Shown: positions 37,526-47,950 of the stretch, in pieces
Position numbering within the stretch: the first letter of the stretch is position 1
How the letters are laid out: the number at the start of each line of letters is the position of its first letter
DNA from: Cohnella rhizosphaerae
Lineage (GTDB): Bacteria; Bacillota; Bacilli; Paenibacillales; Paenibacillaceae
Length of the DNA stretch: 64,000 nt
Direction: 5' to 3'
Assembly (NCBI RefSeq): GCF_029525575.1
Contig: NZ_JAPDIA010000003.1
Coordinates: 1,108,214 to 1,172,213 of the forward strand
Program-made: the position numbers and the translations under genes
The notes under the pieces: model-generated
Told to the model about the DNA's origin: nothing
What the model saw: the letters and a program-made list of their open reading frames with translations, nothing else
Databases searched by the model: none

Positions 37526-37544
37526 GTGTATAAGGATATACACA
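37525..37544. promoter_or_regulatory. Inverted-repeat operator, probable GntR/YtrA site
   Basis: TGTGTATA-AGGA-TATACACA is a perfect 8-bp inverted repeat that touches the -10 box. A GntR-type repressor is encoded in the operon, so autoregulation is likely. Confidence 0.7.
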
Positions 37545-37569
37545 CAGTATGGGTGACGGAGGCGAGCAG

Positions 37570-38295
37570 ATGTCTGGGTGGCGCGCGACGAAGGCGCTGG
37601 CGGCATTCGAGTTCAAGCGAGATCGGCTGGGACTTGTATTGACGGCTGCGTTCGCCCTGTACGTAGGCACGATCATCAGCGCGCTGATCGACGATCGATT
37701 CGGCGACGGCGATGTGTCGCGTTATTTGAGCGGCATGGCGGATTGGCTGTACACGTTCACGATTCCGGCGTTCGGCTGCGCGATGAACCGCACGATGTTC
37801 GCTTATTGGCGAGGGGATGTCTTCACCAAGCGGCTGTCGCACTGGCGGACGATGCCGATTCCCCTGGAGCGGATGGCGAGCGCCCGCATGCTGCTGGCGG
37901 CGGTCGCGATGGCTGCGATCGGCACGATTTTTTTCGTCAGCCAGTATCTGCTGGCGCCTGCGCTTCGCGATCGGGTCTCTCCGGGCGAGTGGGCGGGGAC
38001 GGCGGTGGTCTGGCTTTGCTACGGACTGATCGTGAACGCGCTCATTCTTTACCTGGAGATGGGGTTCAGCGGGAAAACCTACGTCAAGGCATACATGTCG
38101 ATCTGTCTGCTGCTCGGGCTGATCGCGCTCGCGGCGGCCTGGCGGCGGATCAGCCTGGTCGGCGAGGTGACGGCGGCGGTCGGTCAAGCGCCCGTGCTGC
38201 TGCCGGTCGGGGCGGGGATCCTTGCCATCGCCGTGCTGTACGGGATGCGGCGGGCGATCGTGAAGCGGATGGCGCGCAGAAGCTATACCTTTTAA
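37570..38295 (+). CDS. Integral membrane protein, probable ABC export permease partner
   Basis: 241 residues with about six membrane helices and no motif I can name. I start at the ATG at 37570 because GGAGG lies 7 bases upstream; the in-frame ATG at 37549 has none. As first gene of an operon with a YtrA-type regulator and an ABC ATPase it probably forms the membrane part of that ATPase's transporter, as in ytr-type operons. It is intact. Confidence 0.65.
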   Translation: MSGWRATKALAAFEFKRDRLGLVLTAAFALYVGTIISALIDDRFGDGDVSRYLSGMADWLYTFTIPAFGCAMNRTMFAYWRGDVFTKRLSHWRTMPIPLERMASARMLLAAVAMAAIGTIFFVSQYLLAPALRDRVSPGEWAGTAVVWLCYGLIVNALILYLEMGFSGKTYVKAYMSICLLLGLIALAAAWRRISLVGEVTAAVGQAPVLLPVGAGILAIAVLYGMRRAIVKRMARRSYTF

Positions 38296-38312
38296 CCAAG
38301 CAGCGGGAGGAA

Positions 38313-38745
38313 ATGAGGCGAGGCGGTTTGTGGATACCCGTTCATATCGATGAGAATCGGCCCGAGCCGCTCTACCATCAGGTAGAGGTCCAGCTTCGCG
38401 GACTTATCCTCAGCGGACAGCTGGCGGAGGGCACGCTGCTCCCGTCCATCCGCGAGTTCGCGGCGGATCTCAGGTGCAGCGCCATCACGGTGCGAAGAGT
38501 GTATCAGGATCTGGAGAACGAAGGGCTGCTGCGCACGCGGCAGGGGACGGGGACGTTCGTCGCGGGCATCGACCAGTCGGCGCGTGACGAATTCAGGCTC
38601 GGCCGCGTCGTCGAGGCGTTCGAGCGAGCGGTGGAGACGGGGCTGCAGCTGCAGTGCAGCCGCGAGGAGATGGAGCGAATCTGGCTGGAAGCCTACGCGC
38701 GCAAAAAAGGCGGAGGCCGACGGGGAAAAGGGGGAGCAGCGATGA
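38313..38745 (+). CDS. GntR-family (YtrA subfamily) repressor (one apparent frameshift)
   Basis: About 143 residues: winged helix-turn-helix with PLYHQVEVQLRGLILSGQL, LPSIREFAADLRCSAITVRR and GLLRTRQGTGTFVAG, then a short dimerisation tail as in YtrA proteins, without a ligand-binding domain. The frame breaks in an A6 run at 38703-38708; removing one A gives ARKKAEADGEKGEQR and a TGA overlapping the ATPase ATG. As given, the frame runs on into the ATPase, a false fusion. ATG 38313 is only 2 bases after GGGAGG; TTG at 38328 is an alternative. It probably binds the inverted repeat at 37525. Confidence 0.8.
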
Positions 38746-39697
38746 ATCGCGGAACGCAAGGCTTGCCGCATGCGGAGACGGACAGCGCCGCCGTCGCGCT
38801 AAAGGGCGCTGCCGTCCGGCAAGACGGCTTCGCGCTCGGACCGCTCGATCTGACTTTGCCGGCGGGCATGGTGACCGCTATCGTCGGGCCGAACGGCTCC
38901 GGCAAGAGCACCCTGCTGCGCATGCTGCTCCGGCTGACGCCATGCGAAGGGGGAGGCGGCGGTGCTCGGCCAGCGGCTGGCGCCGGACAGCGACATGCGA
39001 TTGCGGGAACGGATCGGCTTCGTATCGGAGCTGCCGCATGCCTACGAGAACCATCTGACCGCCGACGAGAAGGCGCGCTTCGCTTCGCTTTGGTACCCCG
39101 GCTGGAGCTGGGACCGATACGAGCGGCTTATGCGCAGCTTTGACGCCGACCGGACCAAAAAGCTCGGCAAGCTGTCCAAGGGGATGCGGCGCAAGGCGGA
39201 GCTTGCGGTCGCGCTGGCGCACGATCCGGAGCTGCTGCTCCTGGACGAACCGTCGTCGGGCCTCGACCCTTCGGCGTGGAAGACCATGCTGGACGAACTT
39301 ACGCGATACATGGACCTGGGCGACCGTACATTGATTTTTGCGACGCATATCACGGAGGAAGTGCGCCGGCTCGCGGACTACGTACTGTTCATGCATCGCG
39401 GCCGCTGCCTCGGACTGTACGAGAAAGACCGGCTGTTCGAGGCGTGGCGGGTGCTGGCGGTGCAAGGAGAGACGGGTACGTCGGGCAGGGAGGACGCGGC
39501 CCGGTTGCTGAAGCAGGCGCCGGGCGTCCAGGGGGCGCAGGAGGCCGGACCCGGCATCTGCCGGATCGAGACGGACGCGCCCGAAGAGACGGAGGCGTAC
39601 TGCGTCTCGGCCGGATACCGGATCCTGTCTTCGCAGCGAATGGAATTGGAAGAGATCATGGCTTGTCTAGTACGGAAGGGGGGACGCGGGAAGATGA
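38742..39697 (+). CDS. ABC transporter ATP-binding protein 1 (two apparent frameshifts)
   Basis: About 317 residues. Walker A GPNGSGKST, signature LSKGMRRKAELAVAL, Walker B LLLLDEPSSGLD and switch His in FATHITEE are present, and a C-terminal domain of about 90 residues follows. One G is extra in a G5 run at 38949-38953 and one in a G6 run at 39678-39683; the second hides a TGA that overlaps the next ATG (ATGA). It probably powers export with the membrane protein at 37570. Confidence 0.82.
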
Positions 39698-40597
39698 ATC
39701 CGCTCGTAATCGAAAAGGTGTTCAAGCAATACGGGGACAAAACCGCCGTCAACGGACTCAGCTTCGAAGTGGCGCAAGGGGAAATCTACGGTCTGCTCGG
39801 CGCGAACGGCGCGGGCAAGACGACGACGATGCGCATGGTGCTCGGACTCATTCTCCCGGACGGAGGCAGCATCCGCTACCGCGGGAAGCCTTACAGCACC
39901 GAACAGCTCTCGATGCTGGGCTACCTGCCGGAAGAGCGGGGGGATGTATCCGAAGATCAAGGTCAGCGACCAGATCCTGTATCTGGCCCAACTGCGCGGC
40001 ATGTCGCGCAAAGACGCGGACGCGAATCTGAAGCGGTGGCTCGAGCGGTTCCAGGTGCCGGAGTATTACAACAAGAAGGTCGAGGAGCTCTCCAAGGGCA
40101 ACCAGCAGAAAATCCAGTTTATCGCCGCGGTCATTCACAAGCCGAGCATCCTCATCATGGACGAGGCGTTCAGCGGACTCGATCCGGTCAACGTCGAGCT
40201 GCTGAAGTCGACGGTCAAGGAGCTGCGCGACGACGGCGCCAGCATCGTCTTCTCGACGCACCGGATGGAGCATGTCGAGGAGCTGTGCCGCAACATCACG
40301 ATCATGCACAGGTCCAATCCCGTGCTGCAGGGACCGATCCGCGAGATCAAGAGCCGTTTTCCCAAGGAAAAGGTGGTCGTCGGCGCAGAGCGGGACATTC
40401 CCGGGCTGGACCGTATTCCGGGCGTCGTCTCCGCGACCCGTACCGAGCGGGGCTACGATCTGCGCATCTCCCGCAAGGAAGCCGCCCAGGACATTCTCAA
40501 GCACGCGATGGCGCAAGGCCCGGTCGAACGCTTCGAGCTGCTGGAGCCGACGCTGAACGAAATCTTCATTAAAACGGTAGGTGAGAGCCATGAATAG
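39694..40597 (+). CDS. ABC transporter ATP-binding protein 2, NatA-like (one apparent frameshift)
   Basis: About 300 residues: Walker A GANGAGKTT, signature LSKGNQQKIQF, Walker B LIMDEAFSGLD (Ala in place of the usual Pro), switch His in FSTHRMEH. The frame breaks in a G6 run at 39938-39943 (PEERG then MYPKIKV). The C-terminal domain of about 80 residues is typical of NatA/YhaQ-type exporters. It ends inside the start of the permease gene, so the two form a pair, likely an Na+ or drug/peptide exporter. Confidence 0.82.
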
Positions 40598-41873
40598 CAT
40601 GCGGACGGTCATTGCCTTCACGATGCAGAACAAGCTTCGCAGCAAGTCCTTCATCATCACGACGATTATTCTCGGCGTGCTCCTCGTCGTTGGCGCGAAC
40701 GTGCCGTACTTCATCGACAAGATGACGGGGCCGGGCACGGCGGCCAAGGTAGGCTATGTCGCAAGCGAGCAAGGCGAGATCATTAAGGGGCTGGAACAGC
40801 AATTCGGCCTGGCGGAAGAGAAACAGGTCGAGCTCGTGCCCGTCGAAGCCTCCGGCGCGGAAGCCGACAAGACGGCCGCGCTCCAGCAAGCGATCGACGA
40901 CGGCAAGATCAAAGGCTATCTTACTTTTACCGAAAATCCCGAGATCGGCTTCCCCGACGTCGTCTATCATTCCAAAAAGATGCTGGACAGCGGCACCTCG
41001 AGCGCCCTGCAATCCGGTCTGCAGACCGTAAAAACACAGCAGGCGGTACGCGACGCGAACCTGACCGACGAGCAGTTCGCCAAGCTGCTGGCGCCGGTCA
41101 AGCTCGACACCGTCCAGATCTCGGACGGCGCCGCGGGCGGCAAGACCGAAGCGGAGCAGGGGACGGCCATCGGCCTGACCTACGCCATCCTGATCCTGCT
41201 GTTCATGTCCGTCATGATCACGGGCCAGCTGATCGCCACCGAGATCACGGCGGAGAAAAGCTCGCGCGTCATGGAGATCATCGTCACGAGCGTAGCGCCG
41301 CTCAAGCAAATGTTCGGCAAGGTCATCGGCACCTTCCTCGTCGGCCTGCTCCAGCTCGTCGTGCTCGTCGGCGCGGCGCTCGTCAATCTGACGCTGCCGC
41401 ACAACAAGGGCGCGCTCGAGAAGTTCGGCATCGACCTCTCCAGCATCGAGCCGAAGATGATCATCTTCGCGATCGTCATGTACCTGCTCGGCTACTTCCT
41501 GTACGCCATGCTGTTCGCCGCCATCGGCTCGCTCGTGAGCCGCACGGAGGACCTCAGCCAGACGTCCATGCCGGTCACGATGCTGTCGCTCGCGGGCTTC
41601 TACATCGCGATCTACGGCTTGACGAATCCGGAGAGCACGTTCATCACCGTATGCTCGTTTATCCCGTTCTTCTCGCCGTTTATCCTGTTCCTGCGCATCG
41701 GCCTCGCAGACCCGGCCTGGTGGGAGATCGCCCTGTCGGTCGGCATCCTGATCGTGTCCGTACTGGCCATCGGCTGGCTCGCCGCCAAGATCTACCGCAT
41801 CGGCGTGCTGATGTACGGCAAGAAGCCTTCGTTCAAGGAAGTGTTCAAGGCGATGAAGGCGTACAAGGTGTAG
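40590..41873 (+). CDS. ABC-2 type permease, NatB/YhaP-like
   Basis: 427 residues, intact. One helix near the N-terminus (about 20-40), a large extracytoplasmic domain (about 45-195), then five or six helices with the ABC-2 pattern TEITAEKSSRVMEIIVTSVAP. It is the membrane partner of the ATPase just upstream. The ATG at 40590 follows GGTAGGTGAG; an earlier in-frame ATG at 40581 has less support. Substrate unknown; NatB exports sodium and YhaP relatives are poorly known. Confidence 0.85.
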   Translation: MNSMRTVIAFTMQNKLRSKSFIITTIILGVLLVVGANVPYFIDKMTGPGTAAKVGYVASEQGEIIKGLEQQFGLAEEKQVELVPVEASGAEADKTAALQQAIDDGKIKGYLTFTENPEIGFPDVVYHSKKMLDSGTSSALQSGLQTVKTQQAVRDANLTDEQFAKLLAPVKLDTVQISDGAAGGKTEAEQGTAIGLTYAILILLFMSVMITGQLIATEITAEKSSRVMEIIVTSVAPLKQMFGKVIGTFLVGLLQLVVLVGAALVNLTLPHNKGALEKFGIDLSSIEPKMIIFAIVMYLLGYFLYAMLFAAIGSLVSRTEDLSQTSMPVTMLSLAGFYIAIYGLTNPESTFITVCSFIPFFSPFILFLRIGLADPAWWEIALSVGILIVSVLAIGWLAAKIYRIGVLMYGKKPSFKEVFKAMKAYKV

Positions 41874-41899
41874 GACGGGGGGATTTGCCGATCATTAAA

Positions 41900-41944
41900 A
41901 GTCTTGATTGCCAAGCTTATTGGTATATCAAGGCTTTTTTTATT
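41900..41944 (+). terminator. Terminator of the ABC export operon
   Basis: AGTCTTGAT and ATCAAGGCT (one G-T pair) form a stem followed by T7 and ATTTT. Confidence 0.8.
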
Positions 41945-42080
41945 TTGCAAAAGAGAAAGGAAACAACCAAAAGCCTGCCAAACGCCTTGGTGCAGCAGCA
42001 AACAAGATTAGAAAATTATAGAACAGGTAATGTAAATTGCACACATGTAAACGAAGAGTTAGTTCAATTAAGATACTTTT

Positions 42081-42094
42081 TGAAAGCGCTTAAT
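42081..42094 (+). promoter_or_regulatory. Candidate CcpA (cre-like) site ahead of the carbohydrate locus
   Basis: TGAAAGCGCTTAAT fits the cre consensus TGWAANCGNTNWCA except at the last two positions and lies about 60 bases before the first glycosidase. Carbon catabolite control is plausible but unproven. The rest of the 41945-42151 gap is A/T rich without a gene. Confidence 0.4.
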
Positions 42095-42151
42095 TATCAG
42101 TGAAGAAGATCATCTATTCTAAAGTAATCTTGAGGAGGACGAGATCCGTAA

Positions 42152-45100
42152 ATGAAAAGCCGCGTTATGCTCTTGATGACTTCGATGGTCCTATTTATTT
42201 CGCTTGCAGCAGGCCAGTTGTCGATTTCAGTTCCGCGAGCGCATGCCGCCTATGCTGCCGAATTGTGGAAAGCGGTAGACATCACCTTGCATAGCTCGAA
42301 AAGCTACGCCAACCCTTATCTGGACGTAGATATCAGCGCCACGTTTACCGGACCCGGCGGCGTTAGCTTAACGATTCCGGGTTTTTGGGATGGGGGGGAT
42401 ACGTGGAAAATCCGTTTTGCGCCTACCGTTATAGGCACTTGGACCTTTACGACTACGGCGTCAGATCAGACGGATACGGGATTGCACGGACAAACCGGAA
42501 CGGTAGTGAGCCAACCTTATTCAGGCGCTTTGAACATCTATAAACATGGATTCTTAAAACCTGACTCTTCGAATCGATACCTGACCTATAACGATGGAAC
42601 GCCTTTCTATTGGTTGGCGGACACCCATTGGATGGGACTTTCTTTTCGGGAAAGATGGTCCGCTTCGAATGATTCGAGATGGTCGTCGCAATATAAGGGA
42701 ATGGTGGATCAACGGGTTAAACAAGGATATTCGGTCTATCAGATGAACTTTTTCGCTTTTGAGCAGGGCGATGTGAGTGCAAGCGGGACCTACAATGAGG
42801 GCGGTCATGTCTGGAATTACAATCGGTACGATGCGAACGCATCGAGTTTTATTTCTTCGAGCAGCCTATACGACAGCTACGTGGCCCATCCCTCCAAAGC
42901 GCTGGACAATCGGGAAGGGACGATGTGGAAGGCCGCCACGAACGTTTATCCCCAATGGTTTTCTATCGATCTTAAATCCAATACGACGCTTAGTAAAATC
43001 GACACTTTATTCGGAGCGAACGACACGTGGCGGTACAAAATCGAAGGTTCTGCCGATAATGTCGCTTACACGACGCTGGTTGACCGCACGGCAGGCGTTT
43101 CCGGAGACCGCTTCTCCGATCCCGTAACGGCGACGGCCAGATACGTCAGGATTTCGATCACCGGAGCAGCCGGAGGCAGCGTTCCGTCCATTCGGGAATT
43201 TAAGGTATACAGCGGGGCGAATTCTCTATTGAATTGGAACGGATTCGCTTCGGACTTGAACCCCGGTTTCTGGCAAAACTGCGATCTTCGCATTCAATAT
43301 GCCGTTGAAAACGGACTAGTCGCAGCGTTGGGCATCGACTGGGGAAGGCTGCTGGACAGCGGCAACGAAGATGATTACAAAAGAATGGCCAAGTATATCG
43401 TGGCCAGGTACGGCGCTTATCCAACGGTATGGACAGGCGGAGGGGAGTATGGTCAGGGGAGCGCGGCCAGCTGGAAAAACGTACTCGATTACACCTACGC
43501 TATAGACGCATATAAACGGGCCAATACGCTTCACAACGATTACACGAATACGATTGCATTTCGCAATGACGATGCTTATCATATCGATTTTCTGCAAGGA
43601 GGGCATGGTACTTTACTGGATAAAAGTTACTGGTTGAATCATTACAATGCGACGCCGACCAAAGTTGTCATTGAAGCCGAGGCCAATTATGAGAACATTA
43701 ACGGTATACCTTCTTCTTATACGAGGGAAACAGCCTGGAATGCGAATATGGCAGGAAGTGCAGGGTTCTCCTATGGCGCTGAAGGATTATGGCAAGCAAC
43801 CTGGGACAGCAATGACACTTGGCAAGTGTGGGGAGGTGTCCCGACTCCCTGGTACAATGCCATCGATAAGCCGGCCGGAGAACAAATGCGTTATATGAAA
43901 GACTTCTTCGAGGCTGCGAATTGGTGGTCGTTAAAACCCGATGCTTCCGTTATTTCCTGGATCGGAGCTCCCTCGGGAACGCAAAGGCCGGCTGCCAAAA
44001 CAAACGTCGATCGAACAACGATCGTGGCGTATTTGCCTTCAACGACAACGCCCTATAGCGGTACGCTGAATGGCTTGAATGCTTCGGAAACCTATATGGC
44101 AAGCTGGTTTAATCCGCGTACCGGAAATTATTCGACGATAAACGCAGGATTTTCTCCGAACGCATCCGGGCAATGGAGCATTCCCGCCCAACCTTCTACG
44201 GAAGATTGGACATTATGGGTTACCAAAATCACGAATTCGGCGAATCCTCCCAAAATGAGCATCGGCGGAGGGACCTACGATTCCATGCAGGGCGTAGCGA
44301 TCGCTTCAACCACTACCGGCGCAACGATTCATTACACGACCGACGGAACGACGCCGACGACGGCGAGTCCGGTATACACCGGTCCTTTGCTGGTTACATC
44401 GCCTTATCCAGAGACCATTGTCCTGAAAGCCATTGCCGTAAAGAGCGGGATGGCGAGCAGTCCGCAATCCATTGCGTACTACAAACTCTTGACTCCGAAT
44501 TTGGCGCTTCATCGAACCTACAGCAGTTCCTCGCAATACGATGCCACTCAAACTGCCGCAAAGGCGTTCGATGGTTCCGCTTCGAACTGGCAGGCGGCAT
44601 CGGGGCAATATGCGAATGAATGGCTACAAGTCGATTTCGGCGGCAATACAACCTTTAATACCGCCGTGATTAGCGAATATGGCCAGCGTACGACGGGCTT
44701 CCAGGTTCAATACTGGAACGGCACGGGGTGGACCGCGGCTTATACGGGAACGACCATCGGCGATTATGGCTCGCCGCTCACGGTTACATTCCCAACCGTA
44801 ACTGCGAGTAAGGCGCGACTATTTTTTACGGGCGGTACAGGCTTTCAACCGATTATCTACGAGTTTGAACTCCTGAATCGAAATCATGCCCTATATAAAC
44901 CAACATCCAATTACGGCAGTTCTTCACAGTACGATGCCGGTCAAACCGCCGATCAGGCGTTTGACGGGTTGCTCGCGACCAACTGGCAAGCCGGCAATCA
45001 ATTGTTCTCCGGGCAATGGCTATCGGTTGATTTCGGACAACCGGTAACTTTCGGCAAAGCGGTAATCACGGAATACGGTAATCGCACGACAGGCTACAGA

Positions 45101-45271
45101 ATCGAATACTGGAACGGTTCTTCATGGGCCACGGCATACACGGGAACGACGATCGGCGACGCGAATACGCCAAGGACCGTAAACTTCCCTGCTGTCACCG
45201 GAAGCAAAGCGCGACTCTACTTTACTTCCGGAACGATGCAGCCTGTAATCTACGAATTCGCAATCTATTGA
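42152..45271 (+). CDS. Secreted DUF5060/DUF4038 glycosidase (apiosidase-like) with three discoidin-like modules
   Basis: 1039 residues, intact even through a G7 run. Signal peptide 1-32; DUF5060 about 36-115; DUF4038 TIM-barrel catalytic region about 125-690 (WLADTHWMG, candidate acids in GGGEYG near 432 and VIEAEANYE near 508). A discoidin/F5-8C module (about 230-356) is inserted inside the barrel, after the VYQMNFFAFEQGD stretch. A chitobiase C-terminal-like domain (about 700-775) and two further discoidin-like modules (about 785-905, 905-1039) follow. GH140 apiosidases share DUF4038; the true substrate is unknown. GAGGAGG lies 13 bases ahead of the ATG. Base composition is lower in GC than the siderophore genes. 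Confidence 0.82.
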   Translation: MKSRVMLLMTSMVLFISLAAGQLSISVPRAHAAYAAELWKAVDITLHSSKSYANPYLDVDISATFTGPGGVSLTIPGFWDGGDTWKIRFAPTVIGTWTFTTTASDQTDTGLHGQTGTVVSQPYSGALNIYKHGFLKPDSSNRYLTYNDGTPFYWLADTHWMGLSFRERWSASNDSRWSSQYKGMVDQRVKQGYSVYQMNFFAFEQGDVSASGTYNEGGHVWNYNRYDANASSFISSSSLYDSYVAHPSKALDNREGTMWKAATNVYPQWFSIDLKSNTTLSKIDTLFGANDTWRYKIEGSADNVAYTTLVDRTAGVSGDRFSDPVTATARYVRISITGAAGGSVPSIREFKVYSGANSLLNWNGFASDLNPGFWQNCDLRIQYAVENGLVAALGIDWGRLLDSGNEDDYKRMAKYIVARYGAYPTVWTGGGEYGQGSAASWKNVLDYTYAIDAYKRANTLHNDYTNTIAFRNDDAYHIDFLQGGHGTLLDKSYWLNHYNATPTKVVIEAEANYENINGIPSSYTRETAWNANMAGSAGFSYGAEGLWQATWDSNDTWQVWGGVPTPWYNAIDKPAGEQMRYMKDFFEAANWWSLKPDASVISWIGAPSGTQRPAAKTNVDRTTIVAYLPSTTTPYSGTLNGLNASETYMASWFNPRTGNYSTINAGFSPNASGQWSIPAQPSTEDWTLWVTKITNSANPPKMSIGGGTYDSMQGVAIASTTTGATIHYTTDGTTPTTASPVYTGPLLVTSPYPETIVLKAIAVKSGMASSPQSIAYYKLLTPNLALHRTYSSSSQYDATQTAAKAFDGSASNWQAASGQYANEWLQVDFGGNTTFNTAVISEYGQRTTGFQVQYWNGTGWTAAYTGTTIGDYGSPLTVTFPTVTASKARLFFTGGTGFQPIIYEFELLNRNHALYKPTSNYGSSSQYDAGQTADQAFDGLLATNWQAGNQLFSGQWLSVDFGQPVTFGKAVITEYGNRTTGYRIEYWNGSSWATAYTGTTIGDANTPRTVNFPAVTGSKARLYFTSGTMQPVIYEFAIY

Positions 45272-45292
45272 TATAGGGGAGGACGCGTACGA

Positions 45293-47769
45293 ATGAATCG
45301 AAAATGGAGACTGTCAGCCAGATTGATGGTTTGTTTGCTTGTGCTTGGACTGTGGGCCGGATCGAACGCCCCTGAGGGATCCGCAAACCTCGCCGCTCCC
45401 ATCGTCAAAGTCGAGCAGTGGAAGGTCGCGGAAATTACATTGACCAGTAAAAAAAGATTATTCAGATCCGTTCAAGGACGTCCAAATTTCGGCGACGTTC
45501 TTCGGTCCGGGTCAAACGATCATTACGCGGCCCGGCTATTGGGATGGCGGACACACGTGGAAAATCCGGTTCGCGCCGACCAAACCGGGGATGTGGAGCT
45601 ATCGGGTCACCGCTTCCGATCCGTCCGATACAGGGCTTCACAATCAAGCCGGCCAGGTTTTGAGTCAGAAGTACAAAGGCGACCTGGATATTTACAAGCA
45701 CGGATTTCTGAAGGTAAGCGACAATGGCAGGCACTTGAGCTATGCGGACGGAACGCCGTTCTTTTACTTGGGAGATACGCATTGGATCCTGCCGCATGAG
45801 CGATTTTCCACGTCCAATGCGCCCGGCGTCGCTTCGCAGTTCAAGTACATGGTCGACAAACGAAAGGAACAAGGATTCACCGTATATCAATCGGAGCCGA
45901 TCTGGCAGCCGCATGGCGGAACGCATACCGGAGCGGACGAAGAGAAAACGGCGAATCTAAGCGACGGCTTTACGGCAGACGATCTGGAAGGGTTCCGCAA
46001 TCTGGATCGGAAGTTCAAATATATCGCCGACAGCGGACTCGTACACGCGAATGCGCAAGCGACATGGGCGCTCGACCCGTCGCAGTATCCGATCTATACC
46101 GAAGACTACATGGCCCGAATCGCGAAATATTGGGTGGCCCGCTTCGGCGCTTATCCGGTGATCTGGACGATCGCGCAAGAGATCGACAAAAATATGTACG
46201 GGAACTACAGCGAAGAAACGATGGGCAAGTGGTTTGCCGTGGGGCAGAGCCTGGCCGACAACGACGCGTACAAACATCCGATCCTGCCGCATATGGAAAG
46301 TACGAATTCGACGCTTCCGGCGAGCTCCAGTTGGTCGGGCAAACCGTATCATGACGGCTGGGCGGTTCAATGGCAGGGCAATCTCTCCGGCATGCGGGTA
46401 GCCAAATCCTTTTGGAATGCTTCTCCATCCAAACCGGCCGTGTTGTACGAGAGCGGTTACGACCAATTTTGGACCGACAGTAGAGGAGCGCTTGGCGCGG
46501 CATACAAAGCGTTTCAGTATGGGATGTACGGATACGGGTATGGGGCAGCGGGCGTGTGGAACGATATTTATTCGAAAGAGGGAGAACCGGACGACTTCGG
46601 AACGGCTTCCGAGATGCCTGGCCGGTACTACTGGTGGTTTGACGGCGCGAATTTGCAAACGGGAGATCAATTGACCGATTTCAAAAGATTTTATACCGCG
46701 CTGAAATGGTGGGCGCTCGTCCCTCGATTTAACGACGGAGCCTGGGCTTCCTTTAAGGACACGAGCCGATCGCTGCTGTCATCGGACGGCAACGACACCT
46801 ATGTCGTCTTTTTTTACAACAACGATGCAGCCACCGGGACATTGAAGAAAATGGACAACGCCGCAACCTATCATGCTTACTGGTTCGACCCGCGTCAAGG
46901 GGTGTACTACAGCATTCCGGAGACGGTCAAAGCTAAAACTTCCAGCTGGTGCATTCCCGCCAAGCCGAACGACGAGGATTGGGTGCTGCTGCTCGAGAAG
47001 CAAAAGAAAGGGAAGCCAGCCCCTAAGAATAAGAAAAATGCCGTTCTCGATCCGGCGATTCAGCAAAAGATCGCCGACGCCTTGCAGGCGGAATCGCGTT
47101 GCTTCGTTCAGACCGGCCAGGAGGGGGGAACTGCCCGTGCCGGTATCGACATGGACATTCGACGAAAAGACGGGGAATACGTCCGTGGAATCTTCCGGAT
47201 CCGGTTCGCCGGCCCAGTTGAAGAACGGAGCGGAGATCATACCCGGCGGCGTTGCCGGCAACGCGCTCTCGCTGGATGGCGTAGACGATTATGCGGAAAT
47301 CGACAGCGCGGCATTAAATGGCAAGGAGCAATTTACCATCTCCCTATGGGTGAACATGACGAGGCTCCCGCAGCTCAATTATTCCTTGATCGGCAAGGAA
47401 GGCGGAGATACGGACAATGCGTTCAGATTGACGATACTGCCAAGCGGAGCGGGACATTTCGTTATGCGTACGCCGGAATCGAACTGGTACAGTACGGTTG
47501 CGGCATTCGATTGGCCCTTGCAGCCCAATCGATGGCATCAGGTCGCCATGACTTATGACGGGAAAAATGCCCGTGTATACGTGGACGGCGAGGAAGAGGG
47601 CATGAGCGGAGAGATAAGAGGAGGACTGATGACCGTAGCGAACCCGATTCGTCTCGGCTATCAATCTGCCACGAATATCGAATATGCGCAAGCCGATATG
47701 GACGAATTGCGATTATATGACCGGGCGCTGACGGGCGACCAAGTGGCTAAGCTATTCTCGCTGCGATAA
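45293..47769 (+). CDS. Secreted DUF5060/DUF4038 glycosidase 2 with C-terminal LamG domain (two apparent frameshifts)
   Basis: About 824 residues. Signal peptide (1-31), DUF5060 (about 35-120), DUF4038 barrel (about 135-590: YLGDTHWILPHERF, FGAYPVIWTIAQEID, AVLYESGYDQFW), linker, then a concanavalin-like LamG domain (about 620-824: SLWVNMTRLPQLNYSLIGK, RWHQVAMTYDGKNARVYVDG). Compared with its neighbour it lacks the module inserted in the barrel. The frame breaks in an A7 run (45449-45455) and a G6 run (47123-47128), each with one base too many. Probably acts on the same polysaccharide as the first enzyme. Confidence 0.8.
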
Positions 47770-47794
47770 GAGGGCGAAGCCCGAAATGAAGATG

Positions 47795-47830
47795 GAGCTC
47801 CTTCCGTACATACCGGAAAGGAGCTCTTGT
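47795..47830 (+). terminator. Terminator after the second glycosidase
   Basis: GAGCTCCTT and AAGGAGCTC form a stem with further inner pairs (CCGG), followed by TTGTCTTTG. Confidence 0.65.
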
Positions 47831-47950
47831 CTTTGTCAAATAGAGAATGGATAAAGCAAAAACAACGCATTGACGGTTGCCGCGGCCTTCTGGGAGGATA
47901 AAGAGGATACAAACATTCGAATACGGTCGATGACAAGGAGAGGTTCATCC

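Noticed and set aside
38313..39697. Fusion of the GntR regulator to the ABC ATPase
   Set aside because: The fusion appears only because an A6 run shifts the frame past the regulator stop; with one base fewer, the TGA overlaps the ATPase ATG.
38962..40572. Double ABC ATPase in one polypeptide
   Set aside because: A G6 run at 39678 hides a TGA that would overlap the ATG of the second ATPase. The joined reading also leaves frame inside the second ATPase.
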